Under the pieces are notes generated by a model. It saw only the letters and a program-made list of their open reading frames with translations. It did no database searches and had not been told where the DNA came from. From NCBI GenBank assembly GCA_900102385.1, contig FNBQ01000005.1:62001-126000 (forward strand): a stretch of 64,000 bases of DNA. Direction: 5' to 3'. Every line of letters begins with the position of its first letter. Position 1 is the stretch's first letter. The DNA is from Bacteroidales bacterium KHT7. GTDB taxonomy: Bacteria; Bacteroidota; Bacteroidia; Bacteroidales; Bacteroidaceae. The translations under genes were made by a program, and so were the position numbers. Of the stretch, positions 1 through 8,314 are shown piece by piece.

Positions 1-1
1 T

Positions 2-1180
2 CCGTTGATGAATGTCTTGGCGGCATTCTGTTCGCTCACGCTTGTAGGCTCGGCGGCTCAGGTGTCGGTAATGATGGGCGCAAACCAGCGCGACGATGCA
101 CAGAAGATATTTGGCAATATGCTTAGGCTTGAGATTGTGCTCGGACTGGCGGTAACGGTGTTGGGACTTGTTTTTCTCGACCCGTTGCTCGTGCTTTTCG
201 GTGCCACGGACAAGACATTGCCTTACGCGCGCGATTATATGCAGATATCGCTTTTGGGCACCGTGTTCGCTTACGCTTTTCAGGGAATGTCGGGGCAGCT
301 CAGAGCCACGGGTAGTCCGGCACAGGCAATGAAGGCGCAGATTATAGCCTTGATTTTCAATCTGGTACTCGATGTGCTGTTTATCTTTGTCTTCGATTGG
401 GGAATTAGGGGAGCAGCCATCGCCACCGTAATAGGACAGGTGTTTGCATTTGCATATTGCGTTGCGCTGTTCAAAGACAAGTCGCGCTATGTATATTTTA
501 CTAAAGAGGGCTTCAGGTACAGTTGGGAGAAGATAAAGGCTATTCTTTCAATCGGAGTTTCGCCTTTCTTGGTAAGCATCTGCGGATGTATAATTGTTGT
601 TTTCATAAACCGCGCGCTCATAGAGCAGGGCGGTAACGACTGCGACTTGTATATCGGTGCATACGGAATAGTAAACCGCATAACGCAGTTCATCATAATG
701 GCTGTTGCCGGGTTCTCTTCGGGATTGCAGCCTATAATCGGATTCAACAATGGAGCAGGACTCTACAAGCGCATAAAGGAGACATTGTACCAGTCAATCC
801 GCGGAGTAACAATATTCATGACACTCGGCTACGCTTTCGTGGCATCGTTTCCGGCGGCTTTGGCATCTCTGTTTACAAGCGACTATAAGATGATAATGTT
901 TAGTGTAACTGCCATGCGCATTGCATTGTGCACGTTTCCTATCATCGGAATACAGATGATGAGCATCGTGTTCTTTCAGGCAATACGAAAGCCGCTTTCT
1001 GCCATCATTATATCCCTTACAAGGCAGTTGCTCTTTCTCTTGCCTATGCTTGTTATCCTGCCCGAGATGTGGGGTGTTGATGGCGTGTGGTGGAGCATGG
1101 CTATTGCCGATGTGCTGAGTGTTACGCTCGCAACGGCAATGTTGTTTCGCGAAGTCAGAAACTTTAAGGAAAAAATATGA
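2..1180 (+). CDS. MATE family efflux transporter, 5' end cut by window edge
   Basis: The frame is open to the left edge of the window, so the true start lies outside; the first ATG visible is at position 8. About 390 residues remain of a family that usually has about 450, so the first one or two membrane helices are missing. The remainder is a series of hydrophobic helices separated by short loops. The repeats typical of MATE proteins are recognisable: the GQLRATGSP region near residue 98 and the GFSSGLQPIIGFNNGAG segment near residue 235. MATE proteins are inner-membrane antiporters that expel drugs or metabolites using a Na+ or H+ gradient. The substrate cannot be told. Its stop overlaps the next start (ATGA), so the two genes are translationally coupled. 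Confidence 0.9.
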   Translation, partial: PLMNVLAAFCSLTLVGSAAQVSVMMGANQRDDAQKIFGNMLRLEIVLGLAVTVLGLVFLDPLLVLFGATDKTLPYARDYMQISLLGTVFAYAFQGMSGQLRATGSPAQAMKAQIIALIFNLVLDVLFIFVFDWGIRGAAIATVIGQVFAFAYCVALFKDKSRYVYFTKEGFRYSWEKIKAILSIGVSPFLVSICGCIIVVFINRALIEQGGNDCDLYIGAYGIVNRITQFIIMAVAGFSSGLQPIIGFNNGAGLYKRIKETLYQSIRGVTIFMTLGYAFVASFPAALASLFTSDYKMIMFSVTAMRIALCTFPIIGIQMMSIVFFQAIRKPLSAIIISLTRQLLFLLPMLVILPEMWGVDGVWWSMAIADVLSVTLATAMLFREVRNFKEKI

Positions 1181-2064
1181 AAAAGATTTTTTTAGCTGTT
1201 TTTGCGGCTATTCTGATGCTTGTATCGTGCAACGATAAAGGCAGACAGAACGGAGCGCAGGGCGAGGTGGAGGTGAGTTTCGACTCGCTCGGAAACGTGA
1301 TGGGCGACACGGTAGTGTATGCCGACAGTTTCGTGGGTAAGTTCTTTAAGTTCCGCTATGCGCTGCTTGTTGAGATGCCTGTTGGCTCGGACGACATTCA
1401 CGACAGCATTGTAAAATGGGTTGCCGACGAGTACGACCCGGAGCATCTGTACAAGGGCGACAGAACAAGGCTCGACTCTCTCTTTCTTGTACGCGCCGAG
1501 CACATGAAGAAGGAGGTGAAGGACACCGATGACGAATTTGGCTCTGACGGCAGCGAGAACCCGGGATTTGGCGATGGCATCGACAGCACCTTGGTAGTAA
1601 AGATATGGGAGAACCGCGAGTTTGTAACCTACGGCTATTCTTGCGATTATTTCTTCCCCGGAGCGGCTCACGGCTCGTATGTGTTCTATGCCGCAACGTT
1701 TAACAAGCACGACGGCAGTCGCGTAAAGACAGAGGATATGTTTACCGACAACGCCAAACTGCTTTCGTATATAAAGCGCGGTTTGATGGAATATTTCGAG
1801 GCGCGCTCAATAGAGGAGCTTTATGATAATCTTCAGTTAAGCGATACCAAGGATGTTCCGCTGCCTCAGCATGGCTTGTGGATTGAGGACGGCAAGGTGG
1901 TATTCCAATATCAGCAGTACGAGATTGCGTGCTATGCTGCTGGACTTCCGGGCGGCTCGATTGATTTGAAGCTTATCTCTCCGGATATGGTTACGCCGTG
2001 GTTCAAGGATAATTTCTGTCCGTGGCTTAACGATGCCAGTTCTGCCAACAAAATTCCTAATTGA
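1177..2064 (+). CDS. DUF3298-type lipoprotein
   Basis: A 295-residue protein starting with a lipoprotein leader (MKKIFLAVFAAILMLVSC, lipobox LVSC), so it is probably anchored to a membrane after signal peptidase II cleavage. The region around residues 150-250 has the pattern of DUF3298 proteins (relatives of the extracytoplasmic part of RsiV): an aromatic-rich YGYSCDYFFPGAAHGSYV stretch followed by NKHDGSRVKTEDMF. Members of this group bind peptidoglycan or lysozyme in some bacteria, but the function here is unknown. The start overlaps the stop of the upstream MATE gene by four bases, which supports co-transcription. The gene ends at a 7-base-period repeat array followed by a strong terminator at 2217. 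Confidence 0.8.
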   Translation: MKKIFLAVFAAILMLVSCNDKGRQNGAQGEVEVSFDSLGNVMGDTVVYADSFVGKFFKFRYALLVEMPVGSDDIHDSIVKWVADEYDPEHLYKGDRTRLDSLFLVRAEHMKKEVKDTDDEFGSDGSENPGFGDGIDSTLVVKIWENREFVTYGYSCDYFFPGAAHGSYVFYAATFNKHDGSRVKTEDMFTDNAKLLSYIKRGLMEYFEARSIEELYDNLQLSDTKDVPLPQHGLWIEDGKVVFQYQQYEIACYAAGLPGGSIDLKLISPDMVTPWFKDNFCPWLNDASSANKIPN

Positions 2065-2105
2065 CAATTTTTTAAGTTAGAGAAAGTTGAAAATTGAAAA
2101 AATTG

Positions 2106-2168
2106 GATTATGAATTCAGAATTGACAATTGACAATTCATAATTGATAATTCACAATTCATAATTGGG
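2106..2168. repeat. Degenerate 7-base-period tandem array
   Basis: Nine consecutive seven-base units built on AATTGAC / AATTCAT / AATTGAT keep exact register from 2106 to 2168. The array sits between the DUF3298 gene and the terminator at 2217. The same unit recurs at 33745-33821, 34007-34062 and, inside a gene, at 44511-44587. It is not coding here. Confidence 0.75.
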
Positions 2169-2216
2169 CAATGGCTGGGTGAGTTTTGGCATTTAAATTC
2201 CATTTTTACCAGAAAG

Positions 2217-2258
2217 AAATATCCGCAATGTTCTTTGAAGAGGCATTGCGGATATTTT
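2217..2258. terminator. Bidirectional rho-independent terminator
   Basis: A perfect stem (AATATCCGCAATG pairing with CATTGCGGATATT, loop about 12 bases) is followed by a T run. It lies between the end of the plus-strand DUF3298 gene and the end of the minus-strand DUF4625 gene, so it can serve both. Confidence 0.85.
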
Positions 2259-2261
2259 TTG

Positions 2262-2732
2262 TTATTCAACAATCTTTATTGCTACCGATTTTATCTGTTG
2301 CCAGCCGGCTTTGTCGGTTAGTCTAATCATAAAATGATAGTCGCCCGTGTCGATGTTTGTCGGAATCTTTATGTCCTCGCTGGCAGAGAACGACTTTTGT
2401 CCGTCGGGAATGTTGAAATCTTGGTTAAACACCCACGGATTCTGCGCCTCCTTTACATCGTCCATGCTGCAAGTCGTTGCCGACGTGCTGTGCGTGTGGT
2501 GGTCGAAGTTGTGGTGAACCTCGATGTTGTACTTGCCAAGCTCGTCGTTGTCGGTAAAGACGTAGCAGAACGGAATCGTCTCGCCGCGGTGATACACTTG
2601 GCAGTCGATAGGGTTGGCTGTGATGCCCTGCTCCGATATCTCTGGATAGGTCATATCCTTCTCATCGTCGTCAGAACTGCCGCACGCACAGAGTGCGCAC
2701 AGCAGTGATACTGAAAAAAGTATTTTCTTCAT
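2262..2732 (-). CDS. DUF4625-like His-containing lipoprotein
   Basis: A 156-residue protein with a lipoprotein leader (lipobox region CALCACG). The mature part looks like one Ig/cadherin-like beta-sandwich of the DUF4625 type, with the closing strand pattern GDYHFMIRLTDKAGWQ. It carries a histidine cluster near residue 75 (HHNFDHHTHS) and an acidic patch after the lipid cysteine (SSDDDEKD), both plausible metal ligands. It is the last gene of a four-gene minus-strand run, 12 bases after the stop of a paralogue with the same leader type. Together with the TonB receptor upstream it probably forms a surface capture system; metal binding is an inference from composition only. Confidence 0.72.
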   Translation of the reverse strand: MKKILFSVSLLCALCACGSSDDDEKDMTYPEISEQGITANPIDCQVYHRGETIPFCYVFTDNDELGKYNIEVHHNFDHHTHSTSATTCSMDDVKEAQNPWVFNQDFNIPDGQKSFSASEDIKIPTNIDTGDYHFMIRLTDKAGWQQIKSVAIKIVE

Positions 2733-2744
2733 TATTTTCTATGT

Positions 2745-3215
2745 TTAGTCGTCGTGATGGTGGTCGTGCTCATCTTCATCATCGTCGCCGTCGTCCTCAA
2801 CAATGTTCAGCTCGCTCTCTACGGTTGTCTGCTGACCGTTCTTGTCGGTTACGGTAAAATGAAGGTGATATTCGCCCAGAGGAGCCTCGGCTGGAATGTC
2901 GATATGCTCGTGGAACTCGGTGTTGCGTATGCCGATGTATTTTCCGTCGGTGTAGCTCTTTTCAATCTTGAACGAGCCGCCGTTCTCTTCGTGAATCTCA
3001 ACGTCGATACGCTGAATCAAGCCCTCGGCAACAACATCAGCCTCAAGATGAAGGTCGTGTCCCGGATGGCAGTGCTTGGCGTTGTCGTGTCCCACTTCGG
3101 TAAGCGTTATTGATGGCTTTGCCGGAAGGTCGTCATCGTCGCCGCAAGAAGTTAGGAACATTGTTGATGCACACAGAAAAGCCATCAGAAAGCTCATGAA
3201 CTTTATATTTTTCAT
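2745..3215 (-). CDS. DUF4625-like His/Asp-rich lipoprotein
   Basis: A paralogue of the gene just downstream, also 156 residues, with leader and lipobox (FLTSCGDDDD). The single beta-sandwich domain ends in the pattern GEYHLHFTVTDKNGQQT. The extreme C-terminus is a flexible acidic and histidine tail (DDGDDDEDEHDHHHDD), and another His group (HDNAKHCHPGHDLH) lies near residue 45. Such tails bind Zn, Cu or Ni in many proteins. It follows the TonB receptor by 21 bases. Two adjacent copies of the same fold suggest duplication, with each copy perhaps holding the ligand at the cell surface for the receptor. The metal identity is not shown by the sequence. Confidence 0.72.
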   Translation of the reverse strand: MKNIKFMSFLMAFLCASTMFLTSCGDDDDLPAKPSITLTEVGHDNAKHCHPGHDLHLEADVVAEGLIQRIDVEIHEENGGSFKIEKSYTDGKYIGIRNTEFHEHIDIPAEAPLGEYHLHFTVTDKNGQQTTVESELNIVEDDGDDDEDEHDHHHDD

Positions 3216-3236
3216 TTTTCTTTCTTTAATAATTGT

Positions 3237-5327
3237 TTAAAAATCCAAGCCTATCATTGCCGACAGATTACGTCCTGGCTCGGGAACATCTATCAGGCGA
3301 TAGTAGCTTGTGTGGTTGTAATATCGCTTGTTCAGCAGATTGTCTGCATGCAAGGCGATTTTCAGTCTGTTTTTTCCTACCGCAAAGTGTTTGCCTGCCG
3401 ATGCGTTCAGCGTGCAGTAACCGTCGGTAGGCTTTTCGGGCGGAACAATCTCATTCTGCGCGCCCACAACGTGTATGCTGAGCTGCGCAAAGCCTTCGCC
3501 CTTCTTCTCGAACTGATATTTTATGCTCGCATCGCCCGACCACGGAGTAGAGAAGGGTAGAGTGTAGCCTTTCTTCGCACCCGATTTCTGACGGGCATAC
3601 AGATATTCGCCCTTCAGTTCGGCCTCCCAGTGCTTGCCGATGCTGTATGTAGCCTGAGCCTCGAATCCGTAGCGCAGAACTTTGGCTTGGGTGTACTGAT
3701 AGAGTTGCAGCCCCTCAACATAGTCGGCCGTAGGATTCAGATATATATAGTTCGGAAAAAAGTTGACGTAAGGGTCTATCTGTATTGCCAGACGCTTGTC
3801 AGACCAATGTATTCCGGCATCCAATTGATACGATTCTTCGGGATTGAGCGACTTGTTTCCTCGCTCGTATCTGAAAATGTGATAGTTGATGCCGTCGGCT
3901 CCCAGTTCCTTAGGTATAGGCACGCGGAAACTCTTGCCCACGTTAGCCTTCAGCACCCATCCGCCAACCGAATAGTTTATTCCGGCAGACCATGTGATGC
4001 TGTTGAAGTTGCGCGTGGCAGCCTCGGAACGTTGCTTGTAAACCGAGTCGGAAGCCGATACTGGCGTTTTGTACCAGTCGGAATAACTGTGTATGCGTGT
4101 GCGCGAGAAGTCGTAGCGCATTCCGGCGTTCAGCTTTAGATGCTCGCCGATGCTGTGCTTGTCGAACACGAACGCGCCCGTGCTCATCGATTCGAAGTCG
4201 GGAATGATGAAGCCCCAGCCGTCGCGTCGGTTATGCTGATATTCGCCGTTCACGCCAATGTTAAGTGTGTTCTGCTCGCTCAGAATCTTCTTCAGCGAGA
4301 TGGCTGCGGTGTATGTGCTCTTGTCGAACACTCTCTCGTCCGTTCCGTTGGGCTTGGGCATGTAGCCGTGCGAGATAGGCTCAGAACATTCCTTGCGGTG
4401 ATTGTTCTGGTATGCCAGACGGATGTCTAACGCCGAGTTTTCGCTTTGCCAAGCCGTGTGGCTGAGCACCTTCAGATGGTTCACGCTCTGTAGCGGCAGG
4501 TCGATGTCGCGACGGCTCTTGTCGTAGTCGATGTTGGATAGTCGCACCTCAAGACCATGCGCGTTGGCAAAGAATCCGCTTCGCGAATAGTTGTCGGATA
4601 TACGCACGTCGGTGTGGAAGTTATATCCGGCATAGCCAAGCGTGATGCTTCCGTCGCGCTCCGTTCCGGCAGTGTTGCGCAGTCGCTGCTTGTGCAGTTT
4701 AATATAGTACGAGTAGTACTGAATACTGTCTGCCGGAATCTTGTAGTCGGCATAGTCGATGAGCGTGGTGTTGGCACGATAGAAGAAACACCCTATGCGT
4801 CCGCCAATCTTTGCCGACAAGCCCATCTGCTCGTTGTTTGTGCGGCCAAACACCTGCACTGCTCCCTCGAAAGGCTTCATCGGAATGTGGTTGGTGTAGA
4901 GGCTCAGCACGCCGCCTATGGCATCGCTGCCGTAGAGTAGGGCAGCCGGACCTTTTATCACCTCAACGTGGTCTATGGCAAACTGGTCAATCTCCAGTCC
5001 GTGGTCGTCGCCCCACTGCTGTCCCTCGTGCTTTATGCCGTCTTCGGTCACCGCCAGACGGTTGAATCCCAAGCCCCTTATTGTTGGCTTAGACTGTCCG
5101 CTGCCAATGCTCATAGCCTTCACGCCCGGCACTCCCTCGAGTGTCTGCATAAGGCTTCCGGCAAAGTTATTCTCCAAAAAGTCACGGTTCACCTGCACAC
5201 TCGTCTGCGACGAACGCATAAGGTAATCTCTCTTCGATTGCCCTGTTATGGTTACGTCGTCGAGTGATACAATAGTATCGTTGGCAGCGCACGCAATAAG
5301 CGTCGCAGCCAATAAGTTTGCTATCAT
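3237..5327 (-). CDS. TonB-dependent outer-membrane receptor, probably for a metal or chelate
   Basis: A 696-residue protein with a short leader. A plug domain spans roughly residues 20-135 (VQVNRDFLENNFAGSLMQTL, VEVIKGPAALLYGSDAIGGV are classic plug motifs) and a 22-strand barrel follows, ending in the usual terminal aromatic (MIGLDF). TonB receptors import iron chelates, cobalamin, sugars or metals across the outer membrane using inner-membrane energy. It has no N-terminal carboxypeptidase-like extension, unlike sugar-importing SusC proteins, and no SusD partner nearby, which argues against glycans. Its neighbours are a His/Cys-rich membrane protein upstream and two His-rich lipoproteins downstream, pointing to a transition metal such as zinc or copper. 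That last step is inference. Confidence 0.88.
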   Translation of the reverse strand: MIANLLAATLIACAANDTIVSLDDVTITGQSKRDYLMRSSQTSVQVNRDFLENNFAGSLMQTLEGVPGVKAMSIGSGQSKPTIRGLGFNRLAVTEDGIKHEGQQWGDDHGLEIDQFAIDHVEVIKGPAALLYGSDAIGGVLSLYTNHIPMKPFEGAVQVFGRTNNEQMGLSAKIGGRIGCFFYRANTTLIDYADYKIPADSIQYYSYYIKLHKQRLRNTAGTERDGSITLGYAGYNFHTDVRISDNYSRSGFFANAHGLEVRLSNIDYDKSRRDIDLPLQSVNHLKVLSHTAWQSENSALDIRLAYQNNHRKECSEPISHGYMPKPNGTDERVFDKSTYTAAISLKKILSEQNTLNIGVNGEYQHNRRDGWGFIIPDFESMSTGAFVFDKHSIGEHLKLNAGMRYDFSRTRIHSYSDWYKTPVSASDSVYKQRSEAATRNFNSITWSAGINYSVGGWVLKANVGKSFRVPIPKELGADGINYHIFRYERGNKSLNPEESYQLDAGIHWSDKRLAIQIDPYVNFFPNYIYLNPTADYVEGLQLYQYTQAKVLRYGFEAQATYSIGKHWEAELKGEYLYARQKSGAKKGYTLPFSTPWSGDASIKYQFEKKGEGFAQLSIHVVGAQNEIVPPEKPTDGYCTLNASAGKHFAVGKNRLKIALHADNLLNKRYYNHTSYYRLIDVPEPGRNLSAMIGLDF

Positions 5328-5378
5328 AAGATATTGGTCTGTTTGAAAAAATCAAGAAATGAGATTATTCCCTTTTGA

Positions 5379-5738
5379 TTAAATCAGACAAACTGGAGGT
5401 GCGCGCGGATTTACGATGCCTTTGGCGCGGACGCAGACAAACGGTGCTGCATCAGTCTTGAAGGCAAGGATAAGATTTAGGTTGATGAAAAGAGCCACGG
5501 CTGTGCCCGTGAGGTAGGGCAGCGAGAAGAGTTGACACAGAAGACAGGTATGTGTGAAGCCCTGTGCGCTCGATATGTGCCCGGCGTGCGGAATGTGCTT
5601 TACGCACTCAACGCACTCGTCCTCATGGTGGTGTGTGTCGTGGTGATGAACGTGTATAGCCGACAGCAGGAGCATAGGCACGAATACTCCGAGAAGTATC
5701 CATGCTGATATTTTTCTGCGTGTCGTTATTTTTACCAT
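5379..5738 (-). CDS. Small His/Cys-rich membrane protein
   Basis: A 119-residue protein with a hydrophobic segment at residues 11-28, a second one around 80-95, and between them a striking metal-ligand region: HVHHHDTHHHEDECVECVKH, then HAGH, then a CLLC pair. The layout (membrane helix, histidine loop, cysteine pair) resembles small metal-handling or DUF2946-type proteins; I cannot name the family firmly. It is the first gene of the minus-strand run that continues into the TonB receptor and two His-rich lipoproteins, with a -7-like promoter element 31 bases upstream. A role in sensing or chaperoning a transition metal at the membrane is inferred. Confidence 0.7.
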   Translation of the reverse strand: MVKITTRRKISAWILLGVFVPMLLLSAIHVHHHDTHHHEDECVECVKHIPHAGHISSAQGFTHTCLLCQLFSLPYLTGTAVALFINLNLILAFKTDAAPFVCVRAKGIVNPRAPPVCLI

Positions 5739-5768
5739 GTTCTGATGCTATACCAAAATTCAGCGTGG

Positions 5769-5776
5769 CAAAGTTA
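5769..5776 (-). promoter_or_regulatory. Bacteroidetes -7 element
   Basis: TAACTTTG on the minus strand fits TAnnTTTG and lies 31 bases before the His/Cys-rich gene. No clear -33 TTTG is seen at the right distance, and I see no palindromic Fur or Zur-like site. Confidence 0.45.
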
Positions 5777-5868
5777 CTGCTTTTTTTGTTAAAATAATGC
5801 CTTCTGGCAGGTTTATTTCACTTTTTTCTTCTGCAAACATTGCTGTTGTTCGGATTGCCTTATAACAT

Positions 5869-6276
5869 CTAAGGCAATTCTATCGGTTTTTTCACTTTAA
5901 ACAAATAGCAGTCTTTTGTGAACCCTGTTTTTGTTACACAGAACAATTTCTTACCCCTTATCAGATATGCATCCCTACCTTCCAACTCGGTATGCTTATA
6001 TCGTGGAACAATTCCCAAAAAAGAATCGGGAGGCTGAGGCATATATTTATCTGAATACAATATTAGAGTATCCTTGTTAACCTCCCATGTTCCGAAAAAC
6101 TTCTCGCCAAAAAGATTCTTATGTGTAAAGGTTCCGTCTGAATTGAAATCTATCCTCAACTCTGGGAGTCCATAAGGTCTACAATGGCTAAAATAAGTGC
6201 CTACAATTTTATTAGGGCGCAATATACTGCAACCTGTACATAATAGTAAGGCACAATAAAGAATGATTTGTTTCAT
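5869..6276 (-). CDS. Hypothetical lipoprotein
   Basis: A 135-residue protein with a lipoprotein leader (MKQIILYCALLLCTGC). The mature part has the beta-rich pattern of small lipocalin-like domains: a GTYFSHCR start strand, IDFNSDGTFTHKN and GTWEVNKDTLILYSDK. This pattern is common in Bacteroidetes lipoproteins, where it is a fold hint and not a function. It is the 3'-most gene of an AT-rich group of small exported proteins (5869-8764) whose composition differs from the flanking GC-richer operons. Confidence 0.65.
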   Translation of the reverse strand: MKQIILYCALLLCTGCSILRPNKIVGTYFSHCRPYGLPELRIDFNSDGTFTHKNLFGEKFFGTWEVNKDTLILYSDKYMPQPPDSFLGIVPRYKHTELEGRDAYLIRGKKLFCVTKTGFTKDCYLFKVKKPIELP

Positions 6277-6288
6277 GTTTTTTATGTT

Positions 6289-6849
6289 TTATAACGAATC
6301 GATTTTTGTCAGAATACGTTCGATTTCTTTAAGAAATGTCGGTAAGTAATCCTTTGCGCATTTGCTTTTTGTTGAATGTTGCAGTTTCTTCTCATATTGA
6401 GTAAAACTGCTGTTGCTTAGATATAATTCGCTTGCAATCATATTTGCATAATCATTGGCAACGTCATGATGCTTGCTAAAATATTCCAATGCATAATCGG
6501 TATTCTCATTAACGTATTTGATACAATATCCTCCAAGCATTTCTGCAAGAGCTCCATCCGATTTCTTTATATTCTCGTTCAAGACATAGAAATAGAGCAT
6601 CCTTTTGTTTCCATTAGACGAAGAGCATAATGTGTCTAATATAGTCATAGTCAAATCGTTGTCTGATAATTTTATCTCATGCAAATATAGCTTCATGATA
6701 TTTTTATCAACATCAATAGTGTTGATGATTTCAGACTTCGAGTTTTCGTCAAGGTCATCCCAGTATCTATTCTCATCTGCGTGAGAAATACAACTGAAAA
6801 ATGCTAAAACTAATCCTAATAGCATCTTATTGATCTCTATTTTTCTCAT
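6289..6849 (-). CDS. Hypothetical exported protein
   Basis: I do not recognise this family. The start chosen at 6849 gives MRKIEINKMLLGLVLAFFSC, a good signal peptide; the longer frame starts at 6882, where it would overlap the first base of the upstream stop and add 11 residues that weaken the leader. The mature part (about 165 residues) is helical and charged, with YALEYFSKHHDVANDYANMI, and could be a helical-repeat fold. It sits between two other short exported proteins on the same strand. Confidence 0.6.
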   Translation of the reverse strand: MRKIEINKMLLGLVLAFFSCISHADENRYWDDLDENSKSEIINTIDVDKNIMKLYLHEIKLSDNDLTMTILDTLCSSSNGNKRMLYFYVLNENIKKSDGALAEMLGGYCIKYVNENTDYALEYFSKHHDVANDYANMIASELYLSNSSFTQYEKKLQHSTKSKCAKDYLPTFLKEIERILTKIDSL

Positions 6850-6881
6850 TTTTTCGGTGTTAACTATTCTATACACTATCA

Positions 6882-7430
6882 TTATGCCACCCCATTAATT
6901 TGTATTTCTATTATTTTTTTGTTTTTTAAGTCTATTGCAACAAAGAAATAACTAGTACCGCCATCATAAACATACGATATCACACCTTCCTTTATTTCCT
7001 CTATCATTCCCTCAATTAATTCTTCTGAGAATTGAATGCAAATAATTGAATCTCCTTTTGCTGATAGTGTTCCCCAATATTGACGTTTGTATTTCTTTAA
7101 CTTTCGCTTTTCTATTGCCTCTTTTTTCGAAAACAGACGTATGCTTAGATTTGTTATAGTATCAGCATTGGCAAGAAGTATTTTCTCGGCATCAACGATA
7201 TTGGCAGTTGAGGGAGTATAACGATATTCGATATTTGGCGGAAGTCCACAACTTGAACATTCTTTTGAAAATATATATCCTTCGAACTTCTTTCCCCGTA
7301 TGTGTTTTACAGAGCCTCCTTCCGAATATATATATCCTTCGGTATTACTGTCTTTAATAAGTTCAACTTTTTGCGAGTATGCAGCCAGATGAACCAACAA
7401 TAGTTGTAGGATAACAAAAATAATTCTCAT
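6882..7430 (-). CDS. Hypothetical exported protein
   Basis: A 182-residue protein with a signal peptide (MRIIFVILQLLLVHLAAYSQ). The remainder mixes beta segments and lysine-rich helices (KKEAIEKRKLKKYKRQYWGT) and contains one ECSSCG pair. No family recognised. It is AT-rich, like its neighbours, and immediately precedes the gene ending at 6289, so the two are probably co-transcribed. Confidence 0.6.
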   Translation of the reverse strand: MRIIFVILQLLLVHLAAYSQKVELIKDSNTEGYIYSEGGSVKHIRGKKFEGYIFSKECSSCGLPPNIEYRYTPSTANIVDAEKILLANADTITNLSIRLFSKKEAIEKRKLKKYKRQYWGTLSAKGDSIICIQFSEELIEGMIEEIKEGVISYVYDGGTSYFFVAIDLKNKKIIEIQINGVA

Positions 7431-7465
7431 AGTTTAAAAATTTATCTGATAAATTGTGTGACTGT

Positions 7466-7502
7466 TTCTCATGTTCTGCCGAATTTTCGGAATAGGATGA
7501 AC
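7466..7502. repeat. Short TTCTGCCGAA element, copy 1
   Basis: The stretch GTTCTGCCGAATTTTCGG followed by AATAGGA resembles the element at 8127 and the outer arms of the 70-base repeats at 41751, 42425 and 43238. It lies between two AT-rich small genes. Confidence 0.4.
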
Positions 7503-7516
7503 GTGAGAGTAAAAAT

Positions 7517-8077
7517 CTATTTACATTCCAATAAAAAGCGTGATAGCTCTTTGCTATATAACAACCTGTTGTATGAGAGATTTCCTCGGATGTTATGTGT
7601 TATCAGAAGATACTTTCCTTCAGTTTTTATTTTCGAGACAATTTCTCTAAAAACAAGGTATTCATTTTTTGAAGGATTATACAAAATATGCATCATGCCG
7701 TTTAGAAAACAACTGGGATAATGTTTGAACTGAAATATATAGTATTGGCATTTCCCGAAATTCGGCACATTTATTCTTTTTGTCTTGAACTTTATGTTCT
7801 TCTTGTCAAGCATAATAGACGGAAAGGAATCCATTTCTGCTATTTTGTAGGCTTCATCATAGCTTAGCCTCTTATGTGGGGACGTTGCGTTATAATAGCC
7901 ATGTATTGTAACCTCTGCATTAAGGAATTCAAGATGTTCAATGTTCAAAGAATCTGGGTTTACACAAGACAGTTTAATTCCTGGAACGCTGTCCTTAATG
8001 CAATTTGCAAAGCATGAAGGCATAAGTAGCGCACTTAGCGCAACAAACACAATCAATGTAAATAATCTATTTTTCAT
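7517..8077 (-). CDS. Hypothetical lipoprotein or exported protein
   Basis: A 186-residue protein with a hydrophobic leader and a candidate lipobox (LLMPSC). The mature part has VNVPNFGKCQYYIFQFKHYP-like aromatic beta strands and a repeated Cys content. No family recognised. It is separated from its neighbours on both sides by short TTCTGCCGAA repeat elements, which suggests that it is a separately mobile or recombining unit. Confidence 0.58.
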   Translation of the reverse strand: MKNRLFTLIVFVALSALLMPSCFANCIKDSVPGIKLSCVNPDSLNIEHLEFLNAEVTIHGYYNATSPHKRLSYDEAYKIAEMDSFPSIMLDKKNIKFKTKRINVPNFGKCQYYIFQFKHYPSCFLNGMMHILYNPSKNEYLVFREIVSKIKTEGKYLLITHNIRGNLSYNRLLYSKELSRFLLECK

Positions 8078-8126
8078 GTTTTAGCAGAAATTAAAACGAT
8101 AAAACTTCATTCTGATATTCATTACG

Positions 8127-8231
8127 TTCTGCCGAAATACCCGAATAGGACGGCATCGGGAATGTGATTTTTCCGCTCGGCCTTTTGGACTGCAATCGAA
8201 TGAAGTTCGGGCTGCAAATAGGGCAGAACCA
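8127..8231. repeat. TTCTGCCGAA element, copy 2, with structured interior
   Basis: Starts with TTCTGCCGAAATACCCGAAT and ends with AGGGCAGAACC, so the two ends are partly inverted. Inside are CGGCATCGGGAATG and GAATGAAGTTCGGGCTGC. It occupies most of the gap between two AT-rich genes and is related to, but not the same as, the 70-base repeats near 42 kb. Confidence 0.4.
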
Positions 8232-8314
8232 TGCTTGCTTCTTTGCGGTTACAAAAGTAAGAAAAGATTCTCAGATACTTTCAAAATTTAATTCGAAAGT
8301 GTCAATTGCATCAA

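Noticed and set aside
5739-5868. Zur or Fur operator before the metal operon
   Set aside because: No convincing palindrome found; only a -7 element is supported.
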